Below the pieces are notes generated by a model. The model searched no databases, was not told the origin of the DNA, and saw nothing but the letters and a program-made list of their open reading frames with translations. From Theocolax elegans (taxonomy: Eukaryota; Arthropoda; Insecta; Hymenoptera; Cerocephalidae), in assembly GCA_026168455.1 (NCBI GenBank), contig CM047431.1, positions 40,579,986-40,643,985 on the forward strand: DNA of 64,000 nt, written 5' to 3'. Within the stretch, counting starts at the first letter, position 1. Every line of letters begins with the position of its first letter. Below, one piece after another: positions 1 through 10,133 of this stretch. The position numbers were made by a program, and so were the translations under genes.

Positions 1-3000
1 TTGAAAAATTAGACTTCTTAGCCGGTATACGCTTGTATTTACGTGTAAATATGCATTTATATTCAATCCACCCGGCTATGGATCGAAATATAAAAATATT
101 GAAAAATTAGACTTCTTAGCCGGTTTACGCTTGTATTTACGTATAAAAATGCATTTGAATTCAATCCACCCGGCTATGGATCGAAATATAAAAAATTGAA
201 ATTTTAGACTTCTTAGCCGGTTTACGCTTGTATTTACGTATAAAAATGCATTTGAATTCATTCCACCCGGCTATGGATCGAAATATAAAAATATTGAAAA
301 ATTAGACTTCTTAGCCGGTTTACGCTTGTATTTACGTATAATAATGCATTTGAATTCAATCCACCCGGCTATAGATCGAAAAATAAAAATTTTGAAAAAT
401 TAGACTTCTTAGCCGGTTTACGCTTGTATTTACGTATAAAAATGCATTTATATTCAATCCTCCCGGCTATGGATCAAAATATAAAACAATTTAAAATTTA
501 GGTTTATGACCCGGTTTATGCGTGTATTTACGTGTACATATGCATTTATATTCAATCCACCCGGCTATAGATCGAAAAATAAAAATTTTGAAAAATTAGA
601 CTTCTTAGCCGGTTTACGCTTGTATTTACGTATAAAAATGCATTTGAATTCATTCCACCCGGCTATGGATCGAAATATAAAAATATTGAAAAATTGGACT
701 TCTTAGCCGGTTTACGCTTGTATTTACGTGTATATATGCATTTATATTCAATCCACCCGGCTATGGATCGAAATATAAAAAAAAATAAAAATTTTGAAAA
801 ATTAGACTTCTTAGCCGGTTTACGCTTGTATTTACGTATAAAAATGCATTTGAATTCAATCCACCCGGCTATGGATCGAAATATAAAAAAAAATAAAAAT
901 TTTGAAAAATTAGACTTCTTAGCCGGTTTACGCTTGTATTTACGTGTAAATATGCATTTATATTCAATCCACCCGGCTAAGGATCCAAATATAAAAAAAT
1001 TTTAAATTTAGATTATTAGCCGTTTTACGCTTGTATTTACGTATAAAAATGCATTTGAATTCAATCCACCCGGCTATAGATCGAAATATAAAAAAATTTA
1101 AATTTTAGACTTCTTAGCCGGTTTACGCTTGTATTTACGTGTAAATATGCATTTATATTCAATCCACCCGGCTAAGGATCCAAATATAAAAAAATTTTAA
1201 ATTTAGATTATTAGCCGTTTTACGCTTGTATTTACGTATAAAAATGCATTTGAATTCATTCCACCCGGCTATGGATCGAAATATAAAAATATTGAAAAAT
1301 TAGACTTCTTAGCCGGTTACGCTTGTATTTACGTATAAAAATGCATTTGAATTCAATCCACCCGGCTATGGATCGAAAATAAAAAAAATTTAAAATTTAG
1401 GTTTATGAGCCGGTTTATGCATGTATTTACGCATAAAAATGCATTTGAATTCATTTTCCCCGGCTATGGAACGTAATATAAAAAAGTAAAAATTTGGACC
1501 ACTTAGCCGGTTTACGCTTGTATTTACGTGTATATATGCATTTATATTCAATCCACCCGGCTATGGATCGAAATATAAAAAATTGAAATTTTAGACTTCT
1601 TAGCCGGTTTACGCTTGTATTTACGTGTACATATGCATTTATATTCAATCCACCCGGCTAAGGATCCAAATATAAAAAAATTTAAAATTTAGGTTTATGA
1701 GCCGGTTTATGCATGCATTTATGTATACAAATGCATTTATATTCATTTCACCGAGCTATGTATGAAATATAAAAAAAAAATAAACATTTGGACCCCTTAG
1801 CCGGTTTACGCTAGTATTTACGTGTAAAAATGCATGTGAATTCAATCCACCCGGCTATAGATCGAAATATAAAAATATTGAAAAATTAGACTTCTTAGCC
1901 GGTATACGCTTGTATTTACGTGTAAATATGCATTTGTATTCAATCCACCCGGCTAAGGATCCAAATATAAAAAAATTTAAAATTTAGGTTTATGAGCCGA
2001 TTTATGCATGCATTTATGTATACAAATGCATTTATATCATTTCACCGAGCTATGAAACGATATATAAAAAAAAAATAAAATTTGGACCCCTTAGCCGGTT
2101 TACGCTAGTTTTTACGTGTAAAAATGCATGTGAATTCAATCCATCCGGCTATAGATCGAAATATAAAAATATTGAAAAATTAGACTTCTTAGCCGGTATA
2201 CACTTGTATTTACGTGTAAATATGCATTTATATTCAATCCACCCGGCTAAGGATCCAAATATAAAAAAATTTAAAATTTAGGTTTATGAGCCGATTTATG
2301 CATGCATTTATGTATACAAATGCATTTATATTCATTTCACCGAGCTATGAAACGATATATAAAAAAAAAAAATAAAAATTTGGACCCCTTAGCCGGTTTA
2401 CGCTAGTTTTTACGTGTAAAAATGCATGTGAATTCAATCCATCCGGCTATAGATCGAAAAATAAAAATTTTGAAAAATTAGACTTCTTAGCCGGTTTACG
2501 CTTGTATTTACGTGTAAATATGCATTTATATTCAATCCACCCGGCTATGGATCGAAATATAAAAAAATTTAAAATTTAGGTTTATGACCCGGTTTATGCG
2601 TGTATTTACGTGTACAAATGCATTAGAAGTCAATCCACCCAGCTATGGAACGAAATATAAAAATATTGAAAAATTAGACTTTTTAACCGGTTTACGCATG
2701 CATTTACGTATAAAAATGCATGTGAATTCAATCCATCCGGCTATAGATCGAAATATAAAAATATTGAAAAATTAGGTTTATGAGTCGGTTTATGCATGTA
2801 TTTACGCATAAAAATGCATTTGAATTCATTTTCCCCGGCTATGGAACGTAATATAAAAAAGTAAAAATTTGGACCACTTAGCCGGTTTACGCTTGTATTT
2901 ACGTGTGAATATGCATTTATATTAAAACCACCAGGCTATGGATCGAAATATAAAAAAAAAAAAATATGGACCACTTAGCCGGTTTACGCTTGTATTTACG

Positions 3001-3597
3001 TATAAAAATGCATGTGAATTCAATCCACCCGGCTATGGATCGAAATATAAAAATATTGAAAAATTAGACTTCTTAACCGGTTTACGCATGCATTTACGTA
3101 TAAAAATGCATGTTATTTCAATCCATCCGGCTATAGATCGAAATATAAAAATATTGAAAAATTAGACTTCTTAGCCGGTATACGCTTGTATTTACGTGTA
3201 AATATGCATTTATATTCAATCCACCCGGCTATGGATCGAAATATAAAAAAAAATAAAAATATGGACCACTTAGCCGGTTTATGCATGCATTTACGTATAA
3301 AAATTCATTTGAATTCATTTCACCCGGCTATGGATCGAAATATAAAAAAATTTTAAATTTAGGTTTATGAGTCGGTTTATTCATGCATTTACGTATAAAA
3401 ATGCATTTGAATTCATTTCACCCGGCTATGGAACGAAATATAGAAAAAATAAAAATTTGGACCACTTAACCGGTGTACGCTTGTATTTACGTATAAAAAT
3501 ATATTTGAATTCATTCCACCAGGCTATGGATCGAAATATAAAAAAATTTTAAATTTAGATTTATTAGCCGTTTTACGCTTGTATTTACGTATAAAAA
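1..3597. repeat. Satellite array, ~98-bp monomer, left block
   Basis: Head-to-tail copies of a monomer of about 98 bp (94-104 bp, varying mainly in A-tract length). Each has a block reading CCACCCGGCTATGGATCGAA, an A/T tract, a TTAGCCGGTTTACGCTTG block, and TTTACGTATAAAAATGCATT. The CGG of successive copies lies at 73, 171, 268 and 366. Between about 1690 and 2560 a three-monomer unit (about 294 bp, containing a CATTTCACCGAGCTATG variant) repeats, so higher-order structure is present. Short open frames here are repeat by-products with no coding signal. Confidence 0.95.
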
Positions 3598-3603
3598 TGC
3601 ATT
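3598..3603. repeat. Polinton target-site duplication, left copy
   Basis: TGCATT directly abuts the outer end of the left inverted repeat and is repeated exactly just outside the right one. A 6-bp duplication is the length expected of Polinton integrases. The sequence is part of the satellite monomer (AAAATGCATT). Confidence 0.95.
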
Positions 3604-3681
3604 AGTAGTTAGCCCCTCGCTATGGGTAGACACAACAAACCCCCCACTCCTGGGATTTGCGTGTCTCTCCATAGCGAGGGG
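3604..3681 (+). repeat. Polinton left terminal inverted repeat (78 bp)
   Basis: Matches the reverse complement of 24941-25018 at 77 of 78 positions; the single difference is A versus G in the CTCCTGGG(A/G)TTTGCG segment. It starts with AG, as Polinton termini do. The repeat is itself nearly palindromic: CCCCTCGCTATGG at 3613-3625 pairs perfectly with CCATAGCGAGGGG at 3669-3681, so each end could fold into a hairpin. Confidence 0.95.
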
Positions 3682-4667
3682 GGGTAATAGGTGGGGATCA
3701 TGGTAGGGGGAGGGGGTAATATGTGGGGACCATGGTGGTGGGGTGATTAGGGAGGGGTGATGGTGGGGAGGCGGTAATGGTTGTACCAGTTAAGGTAGGG
3801 GGTAATGGCGGTGGGAGAAATGACGGAGGGGGAGGGGGGGCAATGATGCATTGCTGCGGAAGAGGAGAAGGGGTAGACCGTGATGCAGTACTGCGGGAGG
3901 GGAAGGGGGAGGCGGAAGATTCGAATTCTACGATGTTGGTTGCGGGGTGTCTCAATACCTACTGAGCTATTCCGTCGACCGATCGCCGTATGAAGGGGGA
4001 TGGCGGGAGACAGAGAGGAAGCGGTGGGAGAAATCGTAACTGAACTCGCGAACGGATGTACGAATACTGGAACTCGGTTGACGATTAATCCAGAGAATGG
4101 GAGGTGACAAATATTGTTGTGACTCCGAATATGACTTGACTTTGCAAATTCCGGACACATGGGTGTCTCGGGTGTTCGCTATGAGGAATTCGCGAGCTCT
4201 CGTTACGTTCTCTTCAATCTTTACGTTCTCTTAACTAAATTTACACAACGCATTTAATTCTTGGCTATTGTTAAATTTTATTTTGATTATCGAGTGAATA
4301 TAATGTTATTGCTACAAGAGAAGGAATTGGTGGATAAAAGGTTTATTTAAAAAAAGTAAATTATATTTATGAATACATTTTTGTTTATTACGAATGAAGA
4401 AATGTTTATAATTTTTAATACATATGTTTCAGCGATATTAACAACTTTTCATGTATCGTGTTAACGCTTTTACAATCGTGCATACGTCGTAACATAAATT
4501 GATTTTTATCAATTTTCACACAATTTTCACACACCACTCATACATAAAGTGAAAACAACATTATAATAATGACATCTTTGCGCGACAACTTTGCAAACAC
4601 CTGACAACACAACCACCATTTCCAATGAAATTTTTATCTGTGTTTATCTTGCGCTGTATATACCGTC
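3682..4667. other. Polinton left subterminal region, no gene
   Basis: The first ~270 bases are G-rich, with many runs of four or more G spaced by short A/T words. The right end shows the same bias on the corresponding strand (reverse complement of about 24850-24940), although the two do not align well. The rest is unremarkable A/T-rich sequence. A TTTATT at 4342-4347 (AATAAA on the minus strand) is the nearest plausible poly(A) signal for the leftward transcripts. Overlapping open frames at 3698-4160 are low-complexity G/C artefacts. I see no gene. Confidence 0.6.
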
Positions 4668-5078
4668 TTACAAGAGCGTCATTTTTTCCAACTCATCGGA
4701 AAAGTTTTCGATAAATTTGACGAAACCTAATCCTTGAGTCATGTAGTACAGAAACATAATACAGTACTGACCACACACATCGGAGGATGCGCTTTGCAAT
4801 CGAACATTATTCCAACGAAGTTGTTTACAATTTTTTCGCAATCTATTGATATGATCTGGAACGAGTGGTGGTAGTCCAAAACTATCGAAATAAATACCAT
4901 TACATGATTTATCGACGTATATAGCAACCCAATGCATACCAGATTTTGTATGATCATCCGTGTTTAGCACGAACGCTGTCAGTTTCATCCACACTCGGGG
5001 TGTCTGATCGGCCGGAAATACACCTACAGTATGCGAACGGATTTTCGACAAATTCTTGAGTATTTGTAGACTGTCCAT
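4668..5078 (-). CDS. Adenain-like cysteine protease (virion maturation)
   Basis: A 136-aa protein with the catalytic arrangement of adenovirus-type proteases (peptidase family C5, found in Polintons): His49 in the block MHWVAIYVD, Asp65 in IYFDSFGLPP, Gln95, and Cys102 in VCGQYC. The 7-residue spacing from Gln to Cys matches adenain. In the family the enzyme cleaves capsid precursors during particle maturation. The upstream segment TVGVFPADQTP is also typical of Polinton proteases, so the frame looks nearly complete although short. It lies at the 3' end of the leftward cluster, and its first ~125 bases overlap the 213-aa frame upstream in another frame. All catalytic residues are present. Confidence 0.9.
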   Translation of the reverse strand: MDSLQILKNLSKIRSHTVGVFPADQTPRVWMKLTAFVLNTDDHTKSGMHWVAIYVDKSCNGIYFDSFGLPPLVPDHINRLRKNCKQLRWNNVRLQSASSDVCGQYCIMFLYYMTQGLGFVKFIENFSDELEKMTLL

Positions 5079-5595
5079 GATGAATTTCGTTTGTAGTGTT
5101 GAAAGTCTTTGGTGATGTGTGATGGGTCAACCACGATTTTAATCTATACGCGTTATTTAAAGCACAACGATAATTTGTGAAACAAGTTTTGACAGCGTGA
5201 TGCATACAATATACGTCGGATGATAATTTATTGAAAGGTGGACAATTTTGATCATACTCAAGGTTTAAAATTTGACGATGAACAATTTTTTGTAGTACCA
5301 TCCACTTATCGTTACCTCTAACATATATTTTCCGCACACTTTTCATAAGTTCCCGTAAAATCTTTTTAACTGTCTTGTAAGTCACCTCGCCGTCAAAGTA
5401 GTCCAGTCCGTGATGATATTGATTTAACCAGCTATTCTGTTTTCGTATGTCTTCGTCGAGATGCTCCAGTGCGACTGTTGGTGCCACCACCCAGTGACTG
5501 ATAAATTCACTGTCAACAGCGACAATAGCAATTTCTTTCGGTACGTATTTTTGCTTACTATCTTTAAGGAACTGAATATCAACAATTACATCCAT
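4954..5595 (-). CDS. Conserved-looking 213-aa protein, function unknown
   Basis: I chose the ATG at 5595 (MDVIVDIQFLKD); the frame extends four codons further only with a TTG. It starts 43 nt downstream of a TATA/initiator pair at 5635-5669, so it is probably the first gene of the transcript that also carries the protease. Residues near the start (DIQ...VPKEIAIVAVDSEF) followed by HW and W-rich segments recall RNase H-like or exonuclease folds, but no complete metal-binding set can be assigned. The middle has Cys/His residues (DVYCMHHAVKTCF). The last ~40 residues overlap the protease in another frame and look unstructured. I do not recognise the family with confidence. Confidence 0.7.
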   Translation of the reverse strand: MDVIVDIQFLKDSKQKYVPKEIAIVAVDSEFISHWVVAPTVALEHLDEDIRKQNSWLNQYHHGLDYFDGEVTYKTVKKILRELMKSVRKIYVRGNDKWMVLQKIVHRQILNLEYDQNCPPFNKLSSDVYCMHHAVKTCFTNYRCALNNAYRLKSWLTHHTSPKTFNTTNEIHHGQSTNTQEFVENPFAYCRCISGRSDTPSVDETDSVRAKHG

Positions 5596-5634
5596 GTTGT
5601 AATACAAATCTTGTCAAACACAAAGTACGATCCA

Positions 5635-5669
5635 GACTGACTGTCTAAGGCTTTTTAAACCGGTGTATA
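5635..5669 (-). promoter_or_regulatory. Core promoter for the 213-aa/protease transcript
   Basis: On the minus strand, TATACA (5669-5664) precedes the initiator TCAGTC (5640-5635). The predicted +1 A at 5638 is 31 bases from the first T, which is arthropod TATA-to-initiator spacing. No ATG occurs between +1 and the chosen start at 5595. Confidence 0.6.
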
Positions 5670-5722
5670 AACGTATAGTACAGATAGTAACACAAGGTGG
5701 CGACCTCTATCAATTAAGTTTA

Positions 5723-7063
5723 TTAACTGCTGAAATCGACAATAACTTGACGGGACGCATCAATTTCCAAAATATTATCGTACTCTGCATATACAATACA
5801 ATTGACCGTTTCAACTAAAGCATCACTAAAACGTACATCTAATCTAACACTACCGTGTTTGATCAAATTCCAGTGACTGCAATCGTTTGCCGATAAATCG
5901 GGAGTCAAATCAAATGCGAATAAGCAATACCCGTGTGGGTAGGACTCACGTGTTATTTGATTACCTTCATTGAGAAAATGTACACCCGTACCGGAGAATA
6001 AAGTATGATACGCGTCTACGTATAGATTTCTATTTTTGAAATCAGGCTGGAGTGGTTTTGAAGGTACTTGTATCCCATCCACGTACAAGCACAGGAAGTT
6101 TATATTAAAATGTTCAAAATTGAAAGGGTTGAGTTTTAAATCACCATTAAAAGCTTTATTATTTATAAAACCGATAATTATTCTCTTTGGTAACTGACCC
6201 AATATGATATTATCCAATGTTTCACCGTGTATACCGCTATGCATGGTGACAGCTTTGACTTCTACTCGTGTTAATGGATATTTAGCCGTTGTTTTCGAGA
6301 GCGATTGAGCATGTGCTAACAATATACTTGGACTGATTTTAACTCGTCGTACTAGAAGGTTTGCCTCCTCTATGTGTAGTGAAAAGTAATCGGTCGGATC
6401 CATCAAACAAAAATTATCGCGAGATTTTACCAAACGTACTCTAACTTCCACACCATTAATTAGAAGTTTCTCTTGATTAAACACATCTGTATGAAGATGT
6501 CCAATTAGGTCAACAGGCTTTTCGATAGATAAACATTTCCGTCTCTCCACAAGTCCTTTATTTGCGTCTGCTGTATCGTTCATATGACCAGCAGTATCGT
6601 CACACCACAAGACGGTCGATAAATGTGAAGATTTAGCAGCTGGTCCGTAATTTAATAACGTTTCGATGTATGCTCTGTAAGCATAGGCGTTGGTAGGTGG
6701 TGACACGGGTTTTTGATTGAAAAAAACCTCCACTTGATTAAAGAGTGAATGCATTAAATTGTTAACTGGTCCTACTCTACCCGATAAATGTCTAAAGGCC
6801 GTTCGATTTTCTTCCGTTACATCATCTTCTGTCGTGTTAGATTTAATACTCACACGGAGACTGAGCATAGTATGGGCCAAATCAAGATATTCATCACTAT
6901 TTCCGGATATCACAAATTCAATCGGTGAATCATCGGTCAAGGATGATATTGGTTTATATTGAACCCAATGCGACCCCTCAATTGTAGTCTGTGTTGGCGG
7001 AATGTCAAATAACAATAACTCTGACTTTAAACATTCACACGAATGAGTGTGTAGAAAGGCCAT
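5723..7063 (-). CDS. Polinton major capsid protein (double jelly-roll)
   Basis: A 446-aa protein with the hallmarks of the Polinton/adintovirus hexon-like major capsid: an N-terminal FDIPPTQTTIEGSHW segment, VGPVNNLMHSLFNQVEVFFN, YAYRAYIETLLNYG, and a C-terminal block with YPHGYCLFAFDLTPDL followed by SVRLDVRFSDAL. In the family, trimers form the capsid facets. The frame is full length and uninterrupted. The start is fixed by the stop of the pX-like gene, with two bases (AG) between its TAA and this ATG. Its neighbours are structural genes, consistent with a virion-assembly module. Confidence 0.95.
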   Translation of the reverse strand: MAFLHTHSCECLKSELLLFDIPPTQTTIEGSHWVQYKPISSLTDDSPIEFVISGNSDEYLDLAHTMLSLRVSIKSNTTEDDVTEENRTAFRHLSGRVGPVNNLMHSLFNQVEVFFNQKPVSPPTNAYAYRAYIETLLNYGPAAKSSHLSTVLWCDDTAGHMNDTADANKGLVERRKCLSIEKPVDLIGHLHTDVFNQEKLLINGVEVRVRLVKSRDNFCLMDPTDYFSLHIEEANLLVRRVKISPSILLAHAQSLSKTTAKYPLTRVEVKAVTMHSGIHGETLDNIILGQLPKRIIIGFINNKAFNGDLKLNPFNFEHFNINFLCLYVDGIQVPSKPLQPDFKNRNLYVDAYHTLFSGTGVHFLNEGNQITRESYPHGYCLFAFDLTPDLSANDCSHWNLIKHGSVRLDVRFSDALVETVNCIVYAEYDNILEIDASRQVIVDFSS

Positions 7064-7065
7064 CT

Positions 7066-7650
7066 TTAACTATCAAAAATATCTCTAGTCGATCTTTTCT
7101 TTCTACTACCTCTCTTCTTTCTGCTTTTAGAAGTTGTTTGTTTCCTTCGCTTTGTTACACCACGCTTCCTTGTAGCACTTTTCACCTTACGTTTTTTCTT
7201 ACTAACACTTCTTTTTTTTCTGCCTCTATATGTTGTGATAGGTGCACCAAGCAATTGCAACTGAGCATGATTTTCATAGCGGGACATTTTATACCCCGAC
7301 CCCTCCATCAATTTGTCCAATTTTTCTTCAGCCTTTCTCTTCAAAACTTGACCAGATTCCTTCACACGATTACGAAAAGATTCTTTGATGGGTGTGTTAT
7401 GCGTCGCAACATCTGACACAATATTGAATCCCGTACGAACAGCCTCTCTACCCACGGCTTTTGCTCCTCGACTGAGGAGTGGTAGTACACGACGAAATAC
7501 GCCTGCTAGGAAGGAACCAATACCACCATGCCCTCTTTGGTAGGGAGAACCGATGTAAATGTGCCCAACTCCTCCGGTGTAATGACCTCCTCCGCCTCCT
7601 CGATATCCATTACCGATTTGATTGTTGAAGTAATCCTCGTAACGATTCAT
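7066..7650 (-). CDS. pX/pVI-like basic virion protein
   Basis: 194 aa from the ATG at 7650, which follows the penton stop codon by two bases; the frame is open further upstream but that part overlaps the penton gene. It has a Gly/Tyr-rich N terminus, a short amphipathic hydrophobic segment (GIGSFLAGVFRRVLPLLSRG) followed by AKAVGREAVRTG, and a strongly Lys/Arg-rich C terminus. The central segment is typical of Polinton proteins compared with adenovirus pVI/pX, where such peptides act in membrane disruption or DNA condensation. Position between the two capsid genes supports a structural role. The exact role is inferred. Confidence 0.8.
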   Translation of the reverse strand: MNRYEDYFNNQIGNGYRGGGGGHYTGGVGHIYIGSPYQRGHGGIGSFLAGVFRRVLPLLSRGAKAVGREAVRTGFNIVSDVATHNTPIKESFRNRVKESGQVLKRKAEEKLDKLMEGSGYKMSRYENHAQLQLLGAPITTYRGRKKRSVSKKKRKVKSATRKRGVTKRRKQTTSKSRKKRGSRKKRSTRDIFDS

Positions 7651-7652
7651 TT

Positions 7653-8504
7653 CTAGTCGATTTTCTTGAAATGAAGTGTTGCCGTCACTGTTCCGTAATC
7701 GAATGGAATCAATTGGCCGCATTGATCTCTTATAGCTATTTCGATTGTCTGAAATGAGCTGAATAACAGGGGTATGTACATTGGTGGTGAGAAACTTTTG
7801 ATTCTGGTAGTACCGTATTCGTAATTATCGCTATTCATGGAAACAGCTCTTAATAATCGCGATTGGACATCTCCCGTTACATATGGTTCACAGATGTCGC
7901 TGTAAATCATGAACATGGATGGTAAACCGTTAGATAGGCGAGCTGGTCTATCACCCTCAAATGAGTATTGATCACCCACAAAGACAATTTGTCTACCTTT
8001 TTCAAACCCCAGAATTTTATGTACTTTGTCCGATAAACAAAGTTCATGACTAAACTGAGAACAAGTACTCTCTGCACAGACTCTGTTGATCGTCACATAA
8101 CCACCACGTTCCAATGTCACTATCAAATGATTATCTAGACATTCCAGATTATTTATCTCTTCAATCAGCGAAGAAATATCCTTGTAATTTCCCGGTCGAA
8201 TACGCGATTCTGTAACTGTCAAATTTTCCACTCGTAACTGATTTGACTCGATTCTTGTTAAGGGAATACGTTTCAGAGAAATCGATCTATCTTCATTTTC
8301 TGCTGACACGTGTTGAAACGTCAGCGGAATGTGAATTTCCGTGAGTGCAACTTTCCAGAAACCTTGTAACCGGATCTGTTGCGGTAATTGAGTAACGTAG
8401 TGCGTCGTAGTGTTTTCCGAGAAATAATTCATACTGCTATTGCTCGGTAGAATAATGTAAAATTGATCTTTCATTTCTCTGAAAGTTGACTGGCCTTGAC
8501 CCAT
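7653..8504 (-). CDS. Minor capsid protein, penton-like (single jelly-roll)
   Basis: A 283-aa protein with the pattern of Polinton minor capsid proteins: an N-terminal FYIILPSNSSMNYFSENTTT block, then QLPQQIRLQGFWKVALTEI, a central beta-rich region, and a C-terminal PFDYGTVTATLHFKK. In the family it forms the pentons at capsid vertices. The frame is intact. Its first 34 bases overlap the 3' end of the integrase gene in another frame, and its stop (TAG) is two bases from the next ATG. Such packing argues for polycistronic expression or internal promoters. Confidence 0.9.
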   Translation of the reverse strand: MGQGQSTFREMKDQFYIILPSNSSMNYFSENTTTHYVTQLPQQIRLQGFWKVALTEIHIPLTFQHVSAENEDRSISLKRIPLTRIESNQLRVENLTVTESRIRPGNYKDISSLIEEINNLECLDNHLIVTLERGGYVTINRVCAESTCSQFSHELCLSDKVHKILGFEKGRQIVFVGDQYSFEGDRPARLSNGLPSMFMIYSDICEPYVTGDVQSRLLRAVSMNSDNYEYGTTRIKSFSPPMYIPLLFSSFQTIEIAIRDQCGQLIPFDYGTVTATLHFKKID

Positions 8505-9570
8505 GAATTAAACTTGTCTGGATATCCTTTCCAGTTAACGAAGTACTCTTTTGAACGACCTGTACCTCTGGTGCATAAAATTTTCAGTACCTCAAACGAA
8601 GCTGTATTGAGATCCTTGCGGACTCTACTCAATTCCTCTGCGTAAAAACAACCATCTATGTCTTCTTCCGAAAGATCTTGCAAAAAATAGACTGGTGGTT
8701 GTCGTGTGGTTGAAATTCGAACTATTTTAAAAATCTCTAAAGTCCATCCACTCTCGTAACCTTTGTCAAAGACAGTTCTGGCACGACTGACGCGCACTAA
8801 CTCACCGACTTTGAATGTGGGCCTTCGATTCGATGCGCCATTTCCATATCGTTGTTGTAAATTTTCCCGCGCTTTATTTACATTATATAAGGTTACGGAT
8901 GCTGGTGTCATTTTTGTCGCAGAATGTTTACTCTGATTATAACCATGTACAATATTCTGTAAAACATCGATGTATCTTCGTGTATTTTTGTAAGCGAAGT
9001 AGCGCCAAACTCGCTCCTTGATTGTCCGTATCAATCTCTCTGCAATAGCAGCCTTTGTATCTGGACTTCGTGCTACTCTGTGGGCAATATTGTTGGCGTG
9101 TAAAACTTGTTGCATTTCGTGTCCGACAAATTCTTTTCCCTTATCCGTTTGTAAACAAATTGGTTTACGTCCGTTACTTCTCGATAATATGTAGGAAAAG
9201 GCGTCTGCAGTTTTCTTGGAAGACTTTTCCTTTATTGGTTCCAACCAACTATACTTACTCAAAACATCAACAACAATCAAAATGTAGCTGTAGCCATCGT
9301 TGTAGGTTTTTAAAGATCTTAAATCCATTAAATCAGCCTCCCAGACGTCATCCAAGTTACGTACATTATAACTACGACGTGGGAATCGCAGTCTAACTGT
9401 ACGATGTAAATTATAAGCATCTTGACTCTCGAGCCATTCGGTAACACTTTTGTGATTGACTTTGTTTTTTTTGTACGGGCGGCGTGGAAAAGTTTATTAA
9501 TGCTAGTATAAGCTGCTGGATTAGGAGGTGAGTAGTAAATATCGCTAAATCTTCTATTTTTCCTATTCAT
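8471..9570 (-). pseudogene. Polinton integrase (rve, D,D35E) with chromodomain, frameshifted
   Basis: The N-terminal part (from ATG 9570, including IYYSPPNPAAYTSINKLFHAA) and the catalytic part lie in different frames. The frame changes at a run of eight A near 9462-9471, so a one-base indel there explains it. The catalytic part has Asp in EADLMDL, Asp in CLQTDKGKEF and Glu in AIAERLIRTIKE; counted from 9355 these are residues 8, 71 and 106, giving the D,D35E spacing. The C terminus is a chromodomain (VLKILCTRGTG, then YFVNWKGYPDKFNSWV). The integrase inserts element DNA and makes the 6-bp duplications seen at the ends. The shift may be an assembly error in a homopolymer; otherwise this copy cannot make full-length enzyme. 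Confidence 0.9.
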
Positions 9571-9581
9571 TGCGTATTACA

Positions 9582-10133
9582 TTACTCTTTTAAATTTTTC
9601 TTACTGCGTTCTTTAGAGACACTTTTCACCAAATCTCTAGTTTTACCAATCTTTGATGATTTATCAATTTTTTTCTTCTTATTCGTCTTTCTCTTCAATG
9701 CGTTCTTGATACGGGAGAAGAATTTTTCAAAAGTTATTTTACTAACCATGCAACAAGCTGTCATCATGGCTAATGTTCGTTCGTCCGCGGATGTTTCGTC
9801 AGAGAGCATTCGGGAAAATGCATATTCAGCTAAAATACGATCAGCTTCACGTCTATCTCCATTTTTATCACCATAAACTAAATCATGTTCAAGACATGCG
9901 TCATCCAATGGATTAATACCACGTTCACCTCGTTCGATGCGTTCGGCTAGTTTTGTACCTGGACCACAAAATCGGTATCCAGGCACGTGCATTTCGAAAG
10001 GTAGTAGATCAATCAATCCATCTAGCGCGCTATTTTTCACTCGATTTTGTCCGTTTTCTCCTTTGTCTTGCTTCTCATGTTCGGTTATTTCGGTTTCTGG
10101 ATTGGGCTGAATTTTCCACTCAGTCGTCGCCAT
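9582..10133 (-). CDS. Phospholipase A2-like protein
   Basis: 183 aa. Residues 51-60 (PGYRFCGPGT) form a calcium-binding-loop signature and residues 78-88 contain the catalytic His-Asp pair (ACLEHDLVYG, H83-D84), as in parvovirus VP1-type and Polinton-associated phospholipase A2 domains. In those viruses the activity breaches endosomal membranes during entry; that role here is inference. A helical stretch follows, then a Lys-rich tail resembling a nuclear or DNA-binding segment. The first 49 bases overlap the end of the 327-aa gene in another frame. The frame is intact and the catalytic residues are present. Confidence 0.88.
   Translation of the reverse strand: MATTEWKIQPNPETEITEHEKQDKGENGQNRVKNSALDGLIDLLPFEMHVPGYRFCGPGTKLAERIERGERGINPLDDACLEHDLVYGDKNGDRREADRILAEYAFSRMLSDETSADERTLAMMTACCMVSKITFEKFFSRIKNALKRKTNKKKKIDKSSKIGKTRDLVKSVSKERSKKNLKE

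Noticed and set aside
1..3597. Many small open frames in the satellite (MNSNAFLYVNTS..., MDFLAGLRLYLR...)
   Set aside because: They follow the repeat period, occur in all blocks and on both strands, and carry no conserved-domain signal.
3698..4160. Pro/Ser-rich and Gly-rich frames in the Polinton left end
   Set aside because: Overlapping frames on both strands over low-complexity G/C sequence, no start context or homology.
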